Assembly: GCA_029945945.1 (NCBI GenBank)
Contig: JAQSDM010000011.1
Span: 1 to 64,000 of the forward strand
Direction: 5' to 3'
Length of the DNA stretch: 64,000 bases
DNA from: Algoriphagus sp.
GTDB taxonomy: Bacteria; Bacteroidota; Bacteroidia; Cytophagales; Cyclobacteriaceae
Below the pieces are notes generated by a model. The model searched no databases, had not been told where the DNA came from, and saw only the letters and a list, made by a program, of their open reading frames with translations. The translations under genes were made by a program, and so were the position numbers. Of this stretch, positions 9,347 to 17,800 are shown piece by piece (the stretch's first letter is position 1; every line of letters begins with the position of its first letter).

Positions 9347-9368
9347 AAGCCACTTCGAAAAGTGGCTT
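9347..9368 (-). terminator. Rho-independent terminator after rimO
   Basis: A 9-bp stem AAGCCACTT, loop CGAA, AAGTGGCTT lies 6 bp past the rimO stop. On the minus strand it continues into a T run (complement of the A run at 9343-9348). Confidence 0.85.
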
Positions 9369-9374
9369 ACATTC

Positions 9375-10688
9375 TTATTCCTCTACCGTCGCATACAGAT
9401 CAAACTCTGTCGCTTCGAAAACCTTGGCCTGGACGAAGTCGCCAACTCTGCAATAGAATTTCGACGCGTCGATCAGCACTTCATTGTCCACTTCTATCGA
9501 GTCAAACTCCGTGCGGCCAACGAAGTATCCGCCTTCTTTTTTATCAATCAGGACTTTATACGTATTGCCGATTTTCTCCTGATTCAAATCGTAGGAGATT
9601 TGCTCCTGCACTTCCATCAGATGATTTGCCCGCTCTTGCTTTTCTTCCTGCGAAAGCAAATCTTCCATTCCAAAGGCATGGGTATTTTCCTCGTGTGAAT
9701 AGGTAAACACTCCCAATCGCTCAAATTTCATCCGCTCCACAAAGTCCACCATTTCCTGGTATTCCTTATCTCCTTCGCCCGGATGACCGGCAATCAGGGT
9801 TGTTCGGATCGCGATCTCAGGGATCATCGCACGAATATTGTGAATCAGTTCTTCCTGCTTTTCTCGGGTCGTGCCTCTTCTCATTGCTTTCAGCACATCA
9901 GTTGAACCGTGCTGAAGGGGAATATCCAGGTACTTGCAGATGTTCGGACGCTCTTTCATCACATCGATCACATCCATCGGAAAACCCGTCGGATAAGCAT
10001 AGTGAAGCCTGATCCATTCGATTCCCTCCACATCCGAAAGTGAGCGAAGCAAGTCCGCCAGATTTCTCTTTTTATAGATATCAAGTCCGTAATAAGTCAG
10101 ATCCTGCGCGATCAGAAGTAATTCCTTGGTTCCGCCGGCAGCTTTATGCTTTGCCTCTTTCACCAGTTCCTCAATCGGTCGGGAGATATGTCCGCCACGC
10201 ATCAGCGGAATCGCACAAAACGAACAAGGTCTGTCGCAACCTTCGGAAATCTTCATGTACGCGTAATGTGCCGAATGAGTCAGCAATCGCTCTCCCACCA
10301 ACTCATGCTTGTAATCTGCTTTGAATTTCTTCAGAATGGCTGGCAATTCCCTTGTACCAAAAAATGCATCAACCTGCGGAATTTCTTTCTCCAGATCATC
10401 TTTATAGCGCTGCGAAAGGCAACCCGTCACGTACACTTTGTCCACCAATCCCTGCTCTTTTGCCTCCACATATTGCAGAATGGTATCAATCGACTCTTGC
10501 TTGGCATTGTCGATAAACCCGCAGGTATTGATAATGACGATGTTATTGTCCTGAGAATTGGACTCGTGGCTTGCATCGATTCCATTTCCCCGCAATTGGG
10601 TCAATAAAACCTCCGAATCCACCAGATTCTTGGAGCAACCCATCGTGATGATGTTGACTTTATCCTTTTTTAACGTTCTCGCTTTCAC
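9375..10688 (-). CDS. rimO: Ribosomal protein S12 methylthiotransferase RimO
   Basis: A radical-SAM enzyme that adds a methylthio group to the conserved Asp of ribosomal protein S12. The N-terminal UPF0004 domain begins with ITMGCSKNLVDSEVLL; the radical SAM CxxxCxxC is in SEGCDRPCSFCAIP at about residues 140-150; a C-terminal TRAM domain follows (IDKKEGGYFVGRTEFDSIEVD). I prefer the GTG at 10688, giving VKARTLKKDKVNIITMG, because orthologues typically begin there; the longer frame begins at a TTG at 10724. Cysteines for the second Fe-S cluster are visible in the N-terminal domain (GCSKN, NTCGF, TGCLSQR). Confidence 0.95.
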   Translation of the reverse strand: MKARTLKKDKVNIITMGCSKNLVDSEVLLTQLRGNGIDASHESNSQDNNIVIINTCGFIDNAKQESIDTILQYVEAKEQGLVDKVYVTGCLSQRYKDDLEKEIPQVDAFFGTRELPAILKKFKADYKHELVGERLLTHSAHYAYMKISEGCDRPCSFCAIPLMRGGHISRPIEELVKEAKHKAAGGTKELLLIAQDLTYYGLDIYKKRNLADLLRSLSDVEGIEWIRLHYAYPTGFPMDVIDVMKERPNICKYLDIPLQHGSTDVLKAMRRGTTREKQEELIHNIRAMIPEIAIRTTLIAGHPGEGDKEYQEMVDFVERMKFERLGVFTYSHEENTHAFGMEDLLSQEEKQERANHLMEVQEQISYDLNQEKIGNTYKVLIDKKEGGYFVGRTEFDSIEVDNEVLIDASKFYCRVGDFVQAKVFEATEFDLYATVEE

Positions 10689-10983
10689 AGATTTCCTTCT
10701 TTTTGAGGGGGCAAAGGTAGACAAAAAACTGCTATGCAGTTTTTTGATTGGAAAATTGAAAGATTAAACATTGAAAAATTACTCGTCCCTCCATCGCTTT
10801 ATGACAAAACCCAATTCCACCAATCCGAGGAATGCATCAATTTTCAAATCTTCCAATTTTGAATTTTTTCAACTTCCACTTAACATTTTGATAAAACAAC
10901 CTTAACCTGGCCTTTCAAGCTCGGGGAAAAAGATTGCCTAATTTTGAATCATACAGCAACTACTTTTTAACTCCTTGCATTTA

Positions 10984-11015
10984 TTTTTTGCCCCGACTAA
11001 CCTCGGGGCATTTTG
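10984..11015 (+). promoter_or_regulatory. GC-rich hairpin in the rimO/E1 divergent intergenic region
   Basis: A stem GCCCCGA, loop CTAACC, TCGGGGC (10990-11009) is flanked by T runs and followed by ATTTTG. It lies upstream of the likely E1 promoter, so it may be an insulator/terminator or a regulator binding site. The 10689-11084 gap holds no credible gene. Confidence 0.35.
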
Positions 11016-11039
11016 CAAAGGGGCCTCAAATTACTTTTG
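11012..11039 (+). promoter_or_regulatory. Candidate Bacteroidota promoter of the E1 gene
   Basis: TACTTTTG at 11032-11039 fits the Bacteroidota -7 element TAnnTTTG. A TTTG at 11012-11015 lies 16 bp upstream, slightly closer than the usual spacing for the -33 element. The start codon is 46 bp downstream. Confidence 0.45.
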
Positions 11040-11084
11040 CCGATTTGCTTCCTTCCAGTACCTTAGAATGGAAATTTGAATCAG

Positions 11085-13094
11085 ATGGAAATCAAAGCAC
11101 AAAACGCCCAAATCTTAACTTTTGACAGAAAAACTTATTCGGACGAAACACTTCTGGCGCTTTACGAATCTCTGATCATGCCGCGCCGGATCGAGGAGAA
11201 AATGCTGATCCTGCTTCGTCAGGGCAGAATCTCCAAATGGTTCAGCGGTTGGGGACAAGAGGCGATCTCAATCGGTGCGGTGAATGCGCTGCATCCGGAT
11301 GAATTCATTCTTCCGATGCACCGGAATCTGGGGATTTTCACAGGAAGAAATATGCCGCTTGAGCGCTTGTTCGCCCAGTTTCAAGGCAAAAAATCAGGTT
11401 TCACCAAAGGCCGGGATCGCTCTTTCCACTTCGGAAGCATCGAGCATCATGTCGTTGGGATGATTTCTCATTTGGGTCCACAGCTTGCGATCGCCGACGG
11501 AATAGGTTTGGCAGATAAGCTTTCGCAGGAAAAGAAAGTAACGCTGGTTTTCTCCGGCGACGGGGCAAGTTCGGAAGGTGATTTTCACGAAGGTCTGAAC
11601 GTGGCTGCTGTCTGGAAACTCCCGGTTATTTTTGTCATCGAGCATAACGGTTACGGTCTTTCCACTCCAAGCGAGGAGCAGTTTGCTTTCAAATATTTCA
11701 CAGAAAAAGGCCCGGGCTATGGAATGGAAACCCTCCGAATCCAGGGAAATAATGTGCTGGAAGTGTACGATTCGATCCTGCGACTTGCGGAAGATATCCG
11801 GCAAAACCCAAGACCTGTGCTGGTGGAAGCGATTACCTTTCGAATGCGCGGACATGAGGAGGCTTCCGGCACCAAGTACGTTCCCAAGCATTTGATGGAG
11901 GAATGGGCAAAGCTTGATCCGGTGGACACCTACGAAGCCTATCTGGAATCCATCGGCGTCCTGGACGAAAACACCAAGGAAAAACTCAATAAAAAAGTGA
12001 AGAAAGCCATCAACGACGGACTGGAAATTGCTTTCGCGGAAGAAGAAATCACGCCAAGGTTGGATGAAGAACTGGCAGATCTGTATTTACCATATGCCCA
12101 AAAACTGGTTTCACCTTCGGAAAGCGGCTCCAAATCCGAAAAGCGATTTGTAGATGCAATCAGCGATGGACTTCGCCAATCGATGGAAAAGTACCCCAAT
12201 CTGGTACTGATGGGTCAGGATATCGGGGAGTATGGAGGGGTTTTTAAAATTACCGATGGATTCAAAAATCAGTTTGGAGCAGATCGGGTGAGAAATACTC
12301 CGCTTTGCGAAAGTGCCATTATCGGCGCCGGACTTGGCCTTTCTATCCGAGGTTACAAAGCGATGGTTGAGATGCAGTTTGCTGATTTCGTCAGTGTGGG
12401 CTTCAATCAGATCGTAAATAACCTGGCAAAAATCCATTATCGATGGGCGCAAAATGCAGATGTCGTAGTTCGTATGCCAACCGGTGCAGGAATGGCTGCG
12501 GGTCCTTTTCACTCTCAGTCGAACGAAGCCTGGTTTTTTCACACACCCGGACTGAAAATCGTCTACCCTTCCAATCCTTACGATGCAAAAGGCTTGCTGA
12601 ATGCAGCTTTGGAAGATCCGAATCCTTATCTCTATTTTGAGCATAAAGGACTTTATCGCTCGATCAGTGCAGAGATTCCGGATGAATATTACACGGTGGA
12701 AATTGGCAAGGCGGCGCTGTTGAAAGAAGGCGAACAACTCTCCATCATCACCTACGGAATGGGAGTGCATTGGGCAGTGAAAGCGGTAGAAGAACTGGAA
12801 ATCTCAGCGGATATTCTGGATCTGCGAACGCTGCTGCCATGGGATCAGGAAGCGGTAAAAGCTACAATAAAGAAGACCGGAAAAGTGATTTTCCTCCATG
12901 AAGACACGCTTACCGGAGGAATCGGAGCGGAGATTTGCGCCTGGATTTCGGAGCATTGCTTCACCCTGCTTGATGCTCCTGTCATGCGTGAAGGAAGTCT
13001 GGATACGCCTGTTCCGTTTGCTCCTCCATTGGAAAAGCAATTCCTCCCGGTCGATCGATTTAAGAAGAAATTGAAGGAATTGGCGGAGTATTAA
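11085..13094 (+). CDS. Fused alpha/beta 2-oxoacid dehydrogenase E1 component
   Basis: A 669-aa thiamine-diphosphate enzyme fusing the E1 alpha and beta chains of a branched-chain 2-oxoacid or pyruvate-type dehydrogenase complex. The alpha half carries the TPP motif from GDGASSEGDFHEGLN to IEHN (about residues 155-190) and RFRMRGHEEASGTKY; the beta half begins near residue 345 with QDIGEYGGVFKIT and ends with RTLLPWD and HEDTLTGG. Annotators often call it 2-oxoisovalerate dehydrogenase E1; substrate choice is not certain. ATG at 11085 is preferred over a TTG at 11076. No E2 or E3 gene is adjacent. A diverged copy of its last 20 codons occurs at 14505-14567. Confidence 0.92.
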   Translation: MEIKAQNAQILTFDRKTYSDETLLALYESLIMPRRIEEKMLILLRQGRISKWFSGWGQEAISIGAVNALHPDEFILPMHRNLGIFTGRNMPLERLFAQFQGKKSGFTKGRDRSFHFGSIEHHVVGMISHLGPQLAIADGIGLADKLSQEKKVTLVFSGDGASSEGDFHEGLNVAAVWKLPVIFVIEHNGYGLSTPSEEQFAFKYFTEKGPGYGMETLRIQGNNVLEVYDSILRLAEDIRQNPRPVLVEAITFRMRGHEEASGTKYVPKHLMEEWAKLDPVDTYEAYLESIGVLDENTKEKLNKKVKKAINDGLEIAFAEEEITPRLDEELADLYLPYAQKLVSPSESGSKSEKRFVDAISDGLRQSMEKYPNLVLMGQDIGEYGGVFKITDGFKNQFGADRVRNTPLCESAIIGAGLGLSIRGYKAMVEMQFADFVSVGFNQIVNNLAKIHYRWAQNADVVVRMPTGAGMAAGPFHSQSNEAWFFHTPGLKIVYPSNPYDAKGLLNAALEDPNPYLYFEHKGLYRSISAEIPDEYYTVEIGKAALLKEGEQLSIITYGMGVHWAVKAVEELEISADILDLRTLLPWDQEAVKATIKKTGKVIFLHEDTLTGGIGAEICAWISEHCFTLLDAPVMREGSLDTPVPFAPPLEKQFLPVDRFKKKLKELAEY

Positions 13095-13193
13095 AGGGTT
13101 TTTGTTTTCGGTGATAAGGGTATAATTTCTCTCGATAACGCTTCGGGATTACACCCAGTCTCAATGAAGATTTGAATAACGGAATGAGGGCAT

Positions 13194-14378
13194 TCAATCC
13201 TCCACCAACCGGATTTTATAAAACAGATTGTAATCTCGCTCCACTTCTCCCTCGGAGGCTTTGACGATCAAAGTACCATCTGAAATCCCTAAGTTCACAT
13301 TGCCTTGGACGGGAAGGTCCTTTAAGATGCCAATTTGCTGATCGCCATTCAAGACAATGTAGCGTGGGTTTCTATACTTTGCCACAGCTTTCCTCCACTC
13401 CGGATCTTGGTGGTAATTTTCCCCTTTGGCACGAAACTCATTAAAAACATCTTCCGGAACCGCCGTATTAAAAATCACCAACTGGAAATCTCCAAAACTT
13501 TTTACATCGCTAAAGGATGGATAAAGAAGGTTTTCACGAGATGGGTCAGGAATCCCCTGATTTCGATCAGGATGAGACAGAGTGACAGCTTTTTCATTTA
13601 TGAATGAATTACCATCCAAATCATACAGGAAAAGTTGATCGCCTATCGGAGGAAGAACTGCCGCCTTCTTTCCTTTTGGATCAAAAGCCAGAAAAGGAAA
13701 ACTCTGCCCTATCCAGCGATTGGATTTTCGAGGAATCCAGTTTTCTGAATATAAACTCAGATAAGAAATTGAATCCTCACTCACATCATAGAAATAGCCT
13801 GTTTTCACCTGACTATAAAAGCCTCCTCCAATTTTGTCAGGATCCGCATCGGCAGGATTGTATGAATTCACTTCTTCGCCAAGGATAAACTCTTTGCCAT
13901 CTTCTTCCCAAATGGAAAAAGTCTGTCTGTAAAAAGAGATAAAAATGGAAGTCAAATCTGTAGCAGCGCCTTTAAATTTCTCCAACTTTTCAAAGTTTCG
14001 GTCAAAAACGTGAAAGTCCATTGTCGCAGACATTTCTTTGAAAACAAACCGATCCTTTCCCAAAAATCGCCCTTCCCAAATAATTGGAACTTGATTGGGG
14101 CCCTCTCCTGCCAGCTCTATTTCTTCGATCAATTCACCCTTCCCATTCACAAGAAAGATTTTACCCCCACGCAGCTCCTTCATAAGATATTGATCAAGCT
14201 CCTCTTGATAATCTAAAATCACCAAATCCTCCAAGACCTCCACCATCATAGAATCAACCACTTCAAACTGAATTTCTCGAACAGGATCAATCTCTGAATT
14301 ACTGGTTTCCTCTTCGGAGCAGGAAAAAAGTAGAATTGCAAAAAGGACGATTAGAGTGGGAGAAGAGGATTTTATCAT
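13194..14378 (-). CDS. TolB/DUF4221-like propeller lipoprotein
   Basis: A 394-aa lipoprotein with signal peptide and lipobox LLFSC (Cys about residue 20), then an acidic linker and a repeated beta-strand body (GKGELIEEIELAGEGPNQVP, DQLFLYDLDGNSF). The fold looks like the 6-bladed propeller/DUF4221 group abundant in this window. It probably sits in the outer or inner membrane facing the periplasm or surface; no catalytic motif. It lies antiparallel between the E1 gene and a 63-bp diverged copy of the E1 3' end, suggesting that it was inserted with a flanking gene fragment. Ligand unknown. Confidence 0.75.
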   Translation of the reverse strand: MIKSSSPTLIVLFAILLFSCSEEETSNSEIDPVREIQFEVVDSMMVEVLEDLVILDYQEELDQYLMKELRGGKIFLVNGKGELIEEIELAGEGPNQVPIIWEGRFLGKDRFVFKEMSATMDFHVFDRNFEKLEKFKGAATDLTSIFISFYRQTFSIWEEDGKEFILGEEVNSYNPADADPDKIGGGFYSQVKTGYFYDVSEDSISYLSLYSENWIPRKSNRWIGQSFPFLAFDPKGKKAAVLPPIGDQLFLYDLDGNSFINEKAVTLSHPDRNQGIPDPSRENLLYPSFSDVKSFGDFQLVIFNTAVPEDVFNEFRAKGENYHQDPEWRKAVAKYRNPRYIVLNGDQQIGILKDLPVQGNVNLGISDGTLIVKASEGEVERDYNLFYKIRLVED

Positions 14379-14504
14379 AGCAAGAAGTTAAGGCTTAACT
14401 GTTAGTCGCAGAAAGCGGGATTTATAGGACAAGCCAAATGGATTATCCCAACAAATTAAAAATAAGGGTTGAAACGTTGATACTCATCCATTTTCTCTGA
14501 CTTT

Positions 14505-14567
14505 GAAAAGCATATCCTGCCGATTGATCAGTTTAAGAAGAAATTGAATGAATTAGCGGAGTATTAA
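14505..14567 (+). pseudogene. Duplicated 3'-end fragment of the E1 dehydrogenase gene
   Basis: These 63 bases encode EKHILPIDQFKKKLNELAEY and a stop, matching the last 20 residues of the E1 protein (EKQFLPVDRFKKKLKELAEY) at 15 of 20 positions. By hand count 54 of 63 bases agree. No start or upstream frame is present, so it is a gene-tail remnant. Substitutions are mostly conservative (V/I, R/Q, K/N), as expected of a tail that diverged as a working gene in another genome rather than by decay after a local copy. It has the same orientation as E1. Confidence 0.85.
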
Positions 14568-14754
14568 ATGAGCTTCAATCGGGCTTTTTGACTAGTATCG
14601 GTCAAAGAGTTGCAAATATTTTCAACAACTCTTCCTAAGGTAGAATTGGCATCTACCAAGTGTAAAGCCAATCAAAGATTGAAAATCCTGTTATCTGGGT
14701 TCGGTTGATTTTGTTCTCTGTGTTTCTACTCTTTGAAAATAAAATCAAAAAAAA

Positions 14755-14814
14755 TGTAAACAAAACTTGACTTTTGTAAAGTCTTGTTTACATTTGTAAA
14801 GTAAACTTTACACT
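14755..14814 (+). promoter_or_regulatory. Three tandem 20-bp operator-like repeats overlapping a promoter
   Basis: TGTAAA occurs at 14755, 14775 and 14795, exactly 20 bp apart. The third unit is a perfect palindrome TGTAAAGT-AA-ACTTTACA (14795-14812); the second ends TTTACA; the first is degenerate on its right side. Larger palindromes also form, for example TGTAAACAA with TTGTTTACA (14755-14792). A TACATTTG at 14789-14796 matches the TAnnTTTG -7 element, so bound protein would block the promoter. The array ends 6 bp before the ATG of the membrane-protein/XRE operon, pointing to autoregulation by that XRE protein. Confidence 0.75.
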
Positions 14815-14820
14815 AATATT

Positions 14821-15222
14821 ATGGAGCTAATGAAAATTGAACGAAACAAAAGAGTGAGGAAACTGGCACTTTGGACCTGGAATTGGATGGCCACTATGGC
14901 TATCGCTACTTTTGGCCCAAAATTTATTTGGGATGACCATGAATTTCTATCCATTTTCTCCCTTTTGGTGAATTTTACAACCGGGATCATTATGATCTTG
15001 GCCAATCGAAACTTGTTCAATCATTTTGATGAACTTGAGCGCAAAGTCCACTTAGAGGCAATGGCTTTAACGCTTGGATTGTCCGTGGTCGTAGGTCTGA
15101 GCTTCTCTCTTTTGGACCAACAAAACTATATTCCATTTGAGGCGGAAATTAGCTATTTGGTGATGTTTATGGGGATCACCTATCTGATAGCTTCTGTGGT
15201 AAACTCGAATCGATTCAAATGA
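14821..15222 (+). CDS. Four-TM membrane protein paired with an XRE regulator
   Basis: A 133-aa integral membrane protein with about four hydrophobic segments (near residues 17-33, 40-60, 75-97 and 108-127) joined by short charged loops. ATG at 14821, with an alternative ATG at 14830. Small membrane proteins encoded with a short Cro/XRE-type regulator are common in Bacteroidota and Firmicutes; their role is not defined. Its stop overlaps the start of the regulator in ATGA (15219-15222), so the two are translationally coupled. The promoter is buried in a three-copy 20-bp repeat array. A membrane sensor or regulator-sequestering partner is an inference. Confidence 0.75.
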   Translation: MELMKIERNKRVRKLALWTWNWMATMAIATFGPKFIWDDHEFLSIFSLLVNFTTGIIMILANRNLFNHFDELERKVHLEAMALTLGLSVVVGLSFSLLDQQNYIPFEAEISYLVMFMGITYLIASVVNSNRFK

Positions 15223-15410
15223 AAAATCGAATTCGAGAATTGAGGGTAGAAAGAAATATGACCCAGGAAGACCTTGCTGAAATCATTGGGGTATCTCGTC
15301 AGACAATCAATGCCATTGAGAAAGAAAAATTCGATCCCAGCTTACCCACTGCCTTCAAAATGGCGAGGCTCTTTGAGAAAACCATCGAGGAGATTTTTAG
15401 CTTTGATTGA
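15219..15410 (+). CDS. XRE-family helix-turn-helix regulator (YgzP-like, short)
   Basis: A 63-aa DNA-binding protein consisting almost only of the HTH: RNMTQEDLAEIIGVSRQTIN forms helices 2-3, followed by AIEKEKFDPSLPTAFKMARLF, the classic short XRE domain. It overlaps the upstream membrane-protein gene by 4 bp. The tandem palindromes at 14755-14814 are its probable operator. A strong terminator follows. Confidence 0.9.
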   Translation: MKNRIRELRVERNMTQEDLAEIIGVSRQTINAIEKEKFDPSLPTAFKMARLFEKTIEEIFSFD

Positions 15411-15427
15411 ATTTTTTGTTTAAACAC

Positions 15428-15459
15428 AAAACCCTTCGTTTAGGAACGAAGGGTTTTTT
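15428..15459 (+). terminator. Rho-independent terminator of the XRE operon
   Basis: A 13-bp stem AAAACCCTTCGTT, loop TAGG, AACGAAGGGTTTT with further Ts, 18 bp past the stop codon. Beyond it, 15460-15794 (about 335 bp) has no gene I can support. Confidence 0.9.
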
Positions 15460-15794
15460 GAGATTAGCATGACAAAGGATTGGTGTTGGGTTTTTGAGTA
15501 GATCACCAATCCCAAAAACTTTAACTCTTGTAATCCTACCATTGAAAAAACATAGACTCCTCTAAATAGGAGAGAAACGTGGGCCAAAATTATTGGAATG
15601 TTCTTTTCTCCGTAACAACCACCACTCCTTATCATAGAATTGGCTCAGTTCCATAGGACCAAAATAATATTTAAATCTTACCTATCCAGGTTCGCGATTT
15701 CAAATCCCGAATTGCTCAAACAGCCTAATTTTTTCAATGAATTCCCCTCTGATTTTCTTATTTTCAGGTTATCAAGGGCTTAAACTTTTTTCAT

Positions 15795-16481
15795 ATGAAC
15801 CGATTGCTCTGCTTCCTTTTGCTTCTTTCCATTTTCCAAACTGACCATTACCAAACCCTGCGCAATGACATGGTCAAGACCCAATTGGAAGCCCAAGGCA
15901 TCCATAATCCATCCGTACTAAATGCAATGCGGAAAGTGCCTCGACACCAACTTGTACCCGGAAATGTCCGGCACTTGGCCTACGAGGATGGCCCGCTGCC
16001 AATTGGATACGGACAAACAATCTCCCAACCTTACATCGTAGCCTTTATGACGGAGGCGATCGATCCAAAACCCTGCATGAAGGTATTGGAAATTGGAACC
16101 GGATCGGGTTACCAAGCGGCAGTTTTGGGTGAAATAGTCGCTGAGGTTTACACCATCGAAATCGTCGAGCCTCTGGGCACCAAAGCACAAAAAGATCTGG
16201 AAAAATTGGGCTACAAGAATGTTCACGTCCGTGTGGGTGACGGGTATAAAGGCTGGCCCGAACAAGCACCTTTTGATGCGATCATCGTAACCGCTGCACC
16301 GGAGAAAGTACCCCAACCTTTGATAGATCAATTGAAAGAAGGCGGGAAAATGATCATCCCTGTTGGATCAAATGCAAATACACAAGAACTCCGGCTTTTG
16401 GAAAAAAGGAAAGGAAAAATCCGCACCACCTCATTACTTCCTGTCCGTTTTGTACCCTTCACACGAGATACTCTGAAATGA
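15795..16481 (+). CDS. Protein-L-isoaspartate O-methyltransferase-like, with signal peptide
   Basis: A 228-aa PCM-family SAM methyltransferase, which repairs L-isoaspartyl residues in damaged proteins. SAM motif I is LEIGTGSGYQAAVLG (about 95-109), preceded by the family motif YGQTISQP. Unlike classical cytoplasmic PCM it begins MNRLLCFLLLLSIFQ, a likely signal peptide or anchor, so it may be exported; SAM availability outside the cytoplasm would then be an issue, and a downstream start (for example at the Met of LRNDMVKTQ) would remove the signal. Single gene with no obvious partner. Confidence 0.9.
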   Translation: MNRLLCFLLLLSIFQTDHYQTLRNDMVKTQLEAQGIHNPSVLNAMRKVPRHQLVPGNVRHLAYEDGPLPIGYGQTISQPYIVAFMTEAIDPKPCMKVLEIGTGSGYQAAVLGEIVAEVYTIEIVEPLGTKAQKDLEKLGYKNVHVRVGDGYKGWPEQAPFDAIIVTAAPEKVPQPLIDQLKEGGKMIIPVGSNANTQELRLLEKRKGKIRTTSLLPVRFVPFTRDTLK

Positions 16482-16743
16482 TAATCAATGCGAGAATCTC
16501 TTCCAATAGCCCACGCTCCGAAAGTAACTGCGATAATCCTTAGGCTGTGCCATTCCAGGCTATACGCATGAAACCATTTCAACGGTTCTTGATTTACTGG
16601 TCTCTCTGAAAAATTGGTGTTTGACGCTTTTTACCTGAGATTTTTCATCCAATTGGATTAGTTTAGCGAGAGTCAATTGGTTGGGGAAAGAATACTAACC
16701 CGGGTACCTAATTGAAAAAAATCAACAATAAACAGGAAAACCC

Positions 16744-17646
16744 ATGACCAAAAAACGAATATTCTTCACCGGCGGATCGGGAAAAGCAGGAAAGCACGTG
16801 ATCCCTTACCTGCTTGGGCAAGGACACCGCGTGATGAATGTTGACCTGACACCTTTGAATTATCCGGGGGTGGATAATCTGCAAGCGGATATTACGGACT
16901 CCGGACAAATGTTTAATGCCATGAGTTCGTATGCCGGGTTTGATGAGATGGAACCGGGTACCGGCGTACCAAAATTTGATGCAATCGTCCATTTTGCTGC
17001 CGTGCCCAGGATCTTGATCAAACCTGACAATGAAACTTTTCGGGTCAACACCATCGGTACCTACAATGTGATTGAAGCGGCTGTCAAGCTTGGAATCAAA
17101 AAAATCATCATTGCTTCCTCTGAGACTACCTACGGAATCTGTTTTTCGGATGGTCAAACCGATCCTCATTCCCTGCCCTTGGAGGAGGACTATGATGTCG
17201 ATCCCATGGACAGCTATGGATTGTCGAAAGTGGTAAATGAGAAAACAGCCCGCAGTTTTCAGCGGCGGTCAGGTTTTGATATTTATGCACTGCGAATCGG
17301 AAATGTAATCGAGCCTCTCGAATACTCTGAACTGTTTCCCAATTATTTCAAAAATCCTGAAGTGCGCCGCAGGAATGCGTTCTGCTACATCGATGCTCGT
17401 GATCTGGGTCAGATTGTGGATTTATGCTTGCAAAAAGATGACTTGGGTTTTCAGATTTTCAATGCCGGCAATGATCACAACGGGGCGATTATCCCCAGCA
17501 AAGAATTGGCTGACCAGTTTTTCCCGGGTGTGCCGATTACCCGTGAATTGGAGGAACATGAAGCCTTGTTTTCAAATCGCAAAATCCGGGAAGTCCTTGG
17601 GTTTAAGGAAGAGCATAACTGGCGGAAATACGTAAAAGGGGAATAG
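16744..17646 (+). CDS. NAD(P)-dependent epimerase/dehydratase (extended SDR)
   Basis: A 300-aa extended short-chain dehydrogenase. The Rossmann motif FTGGSGKAGKH is near residues 8-18, the catalytic Ser-Tyr-Lys is represented by IIASSETTYG and the YGLSK motif (about residue 158), and ALRIGNVIEP follows. Such enzymes act on nucleotide sugars or small alcohols; the substrate cannot be named. The 262-bp gap upstream holds no supported gene apart from a 22-codon reading frame noted separately. Single transcription unit. Confidence 0.88.
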   Translation: MTKKRIFFTGGSGKAGKHVIPYLLGQGHRVMNVDLTPLNYPGVDNLQADITDSGQMFNAMSSYAGFDEMEPGTGVPKFDAIVHFAAVPRILIKPDNETFRVNTIGTYNVIEAAVKLGIKKIIIASSETTYGICFSDGQTDPHSLPLEEDYDVDPMDSYGLSKVVNEKTARSFQRRSGFDIYALRIGNVIEPLEYSELFPNYFKNPEVRRRNAFCYIDARDLGQIVDLCLQKDDLGFQIFNAGNDHNGAIIPSKELADQFFPGVPITRELEEHEALFSNRKIREVLGFKEEHNWRKYVKGE

Positions 17647-17800
17647 TTGCCGGTTTGACAAGCCTTTCAATTTTGACTCAACTTCCCTTTGTTTATTTGA
17701 TCAGCAATTTTGGTTTGCGGAGAATAATCTTCCGGGGTTGATGAAGAATATGCTTTTTGCCTAATCTCACTTTAAATCCACCCTATCTATGTTATGGAAT

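Noticed and set aside
10146..10607. 153-codon frame antisense to rimO
   Set aside because: Contained in the rimO gene, which has complete radical SAM motifs; a shadow.
12111..12770. 219-codon open frame antisense to the E1 gene
   Set aside because: It lies wholly within the E1 coding frame, has no recognisable domain and reads as a shadow.
15420..15635. 71-codon frame across the XRE terminator
   Set aside because: It covers the terminator hairpin and has no signal or domain.
16485..16553. 22-codon minus-strand frame MAQPKDYRSYFRSVGYWK... downstream of the PCM gene
   Set aside because: The composition looks protein-like, but it is too short and has no visible homologue in the window; it may be a fragment, but I cannot support it.
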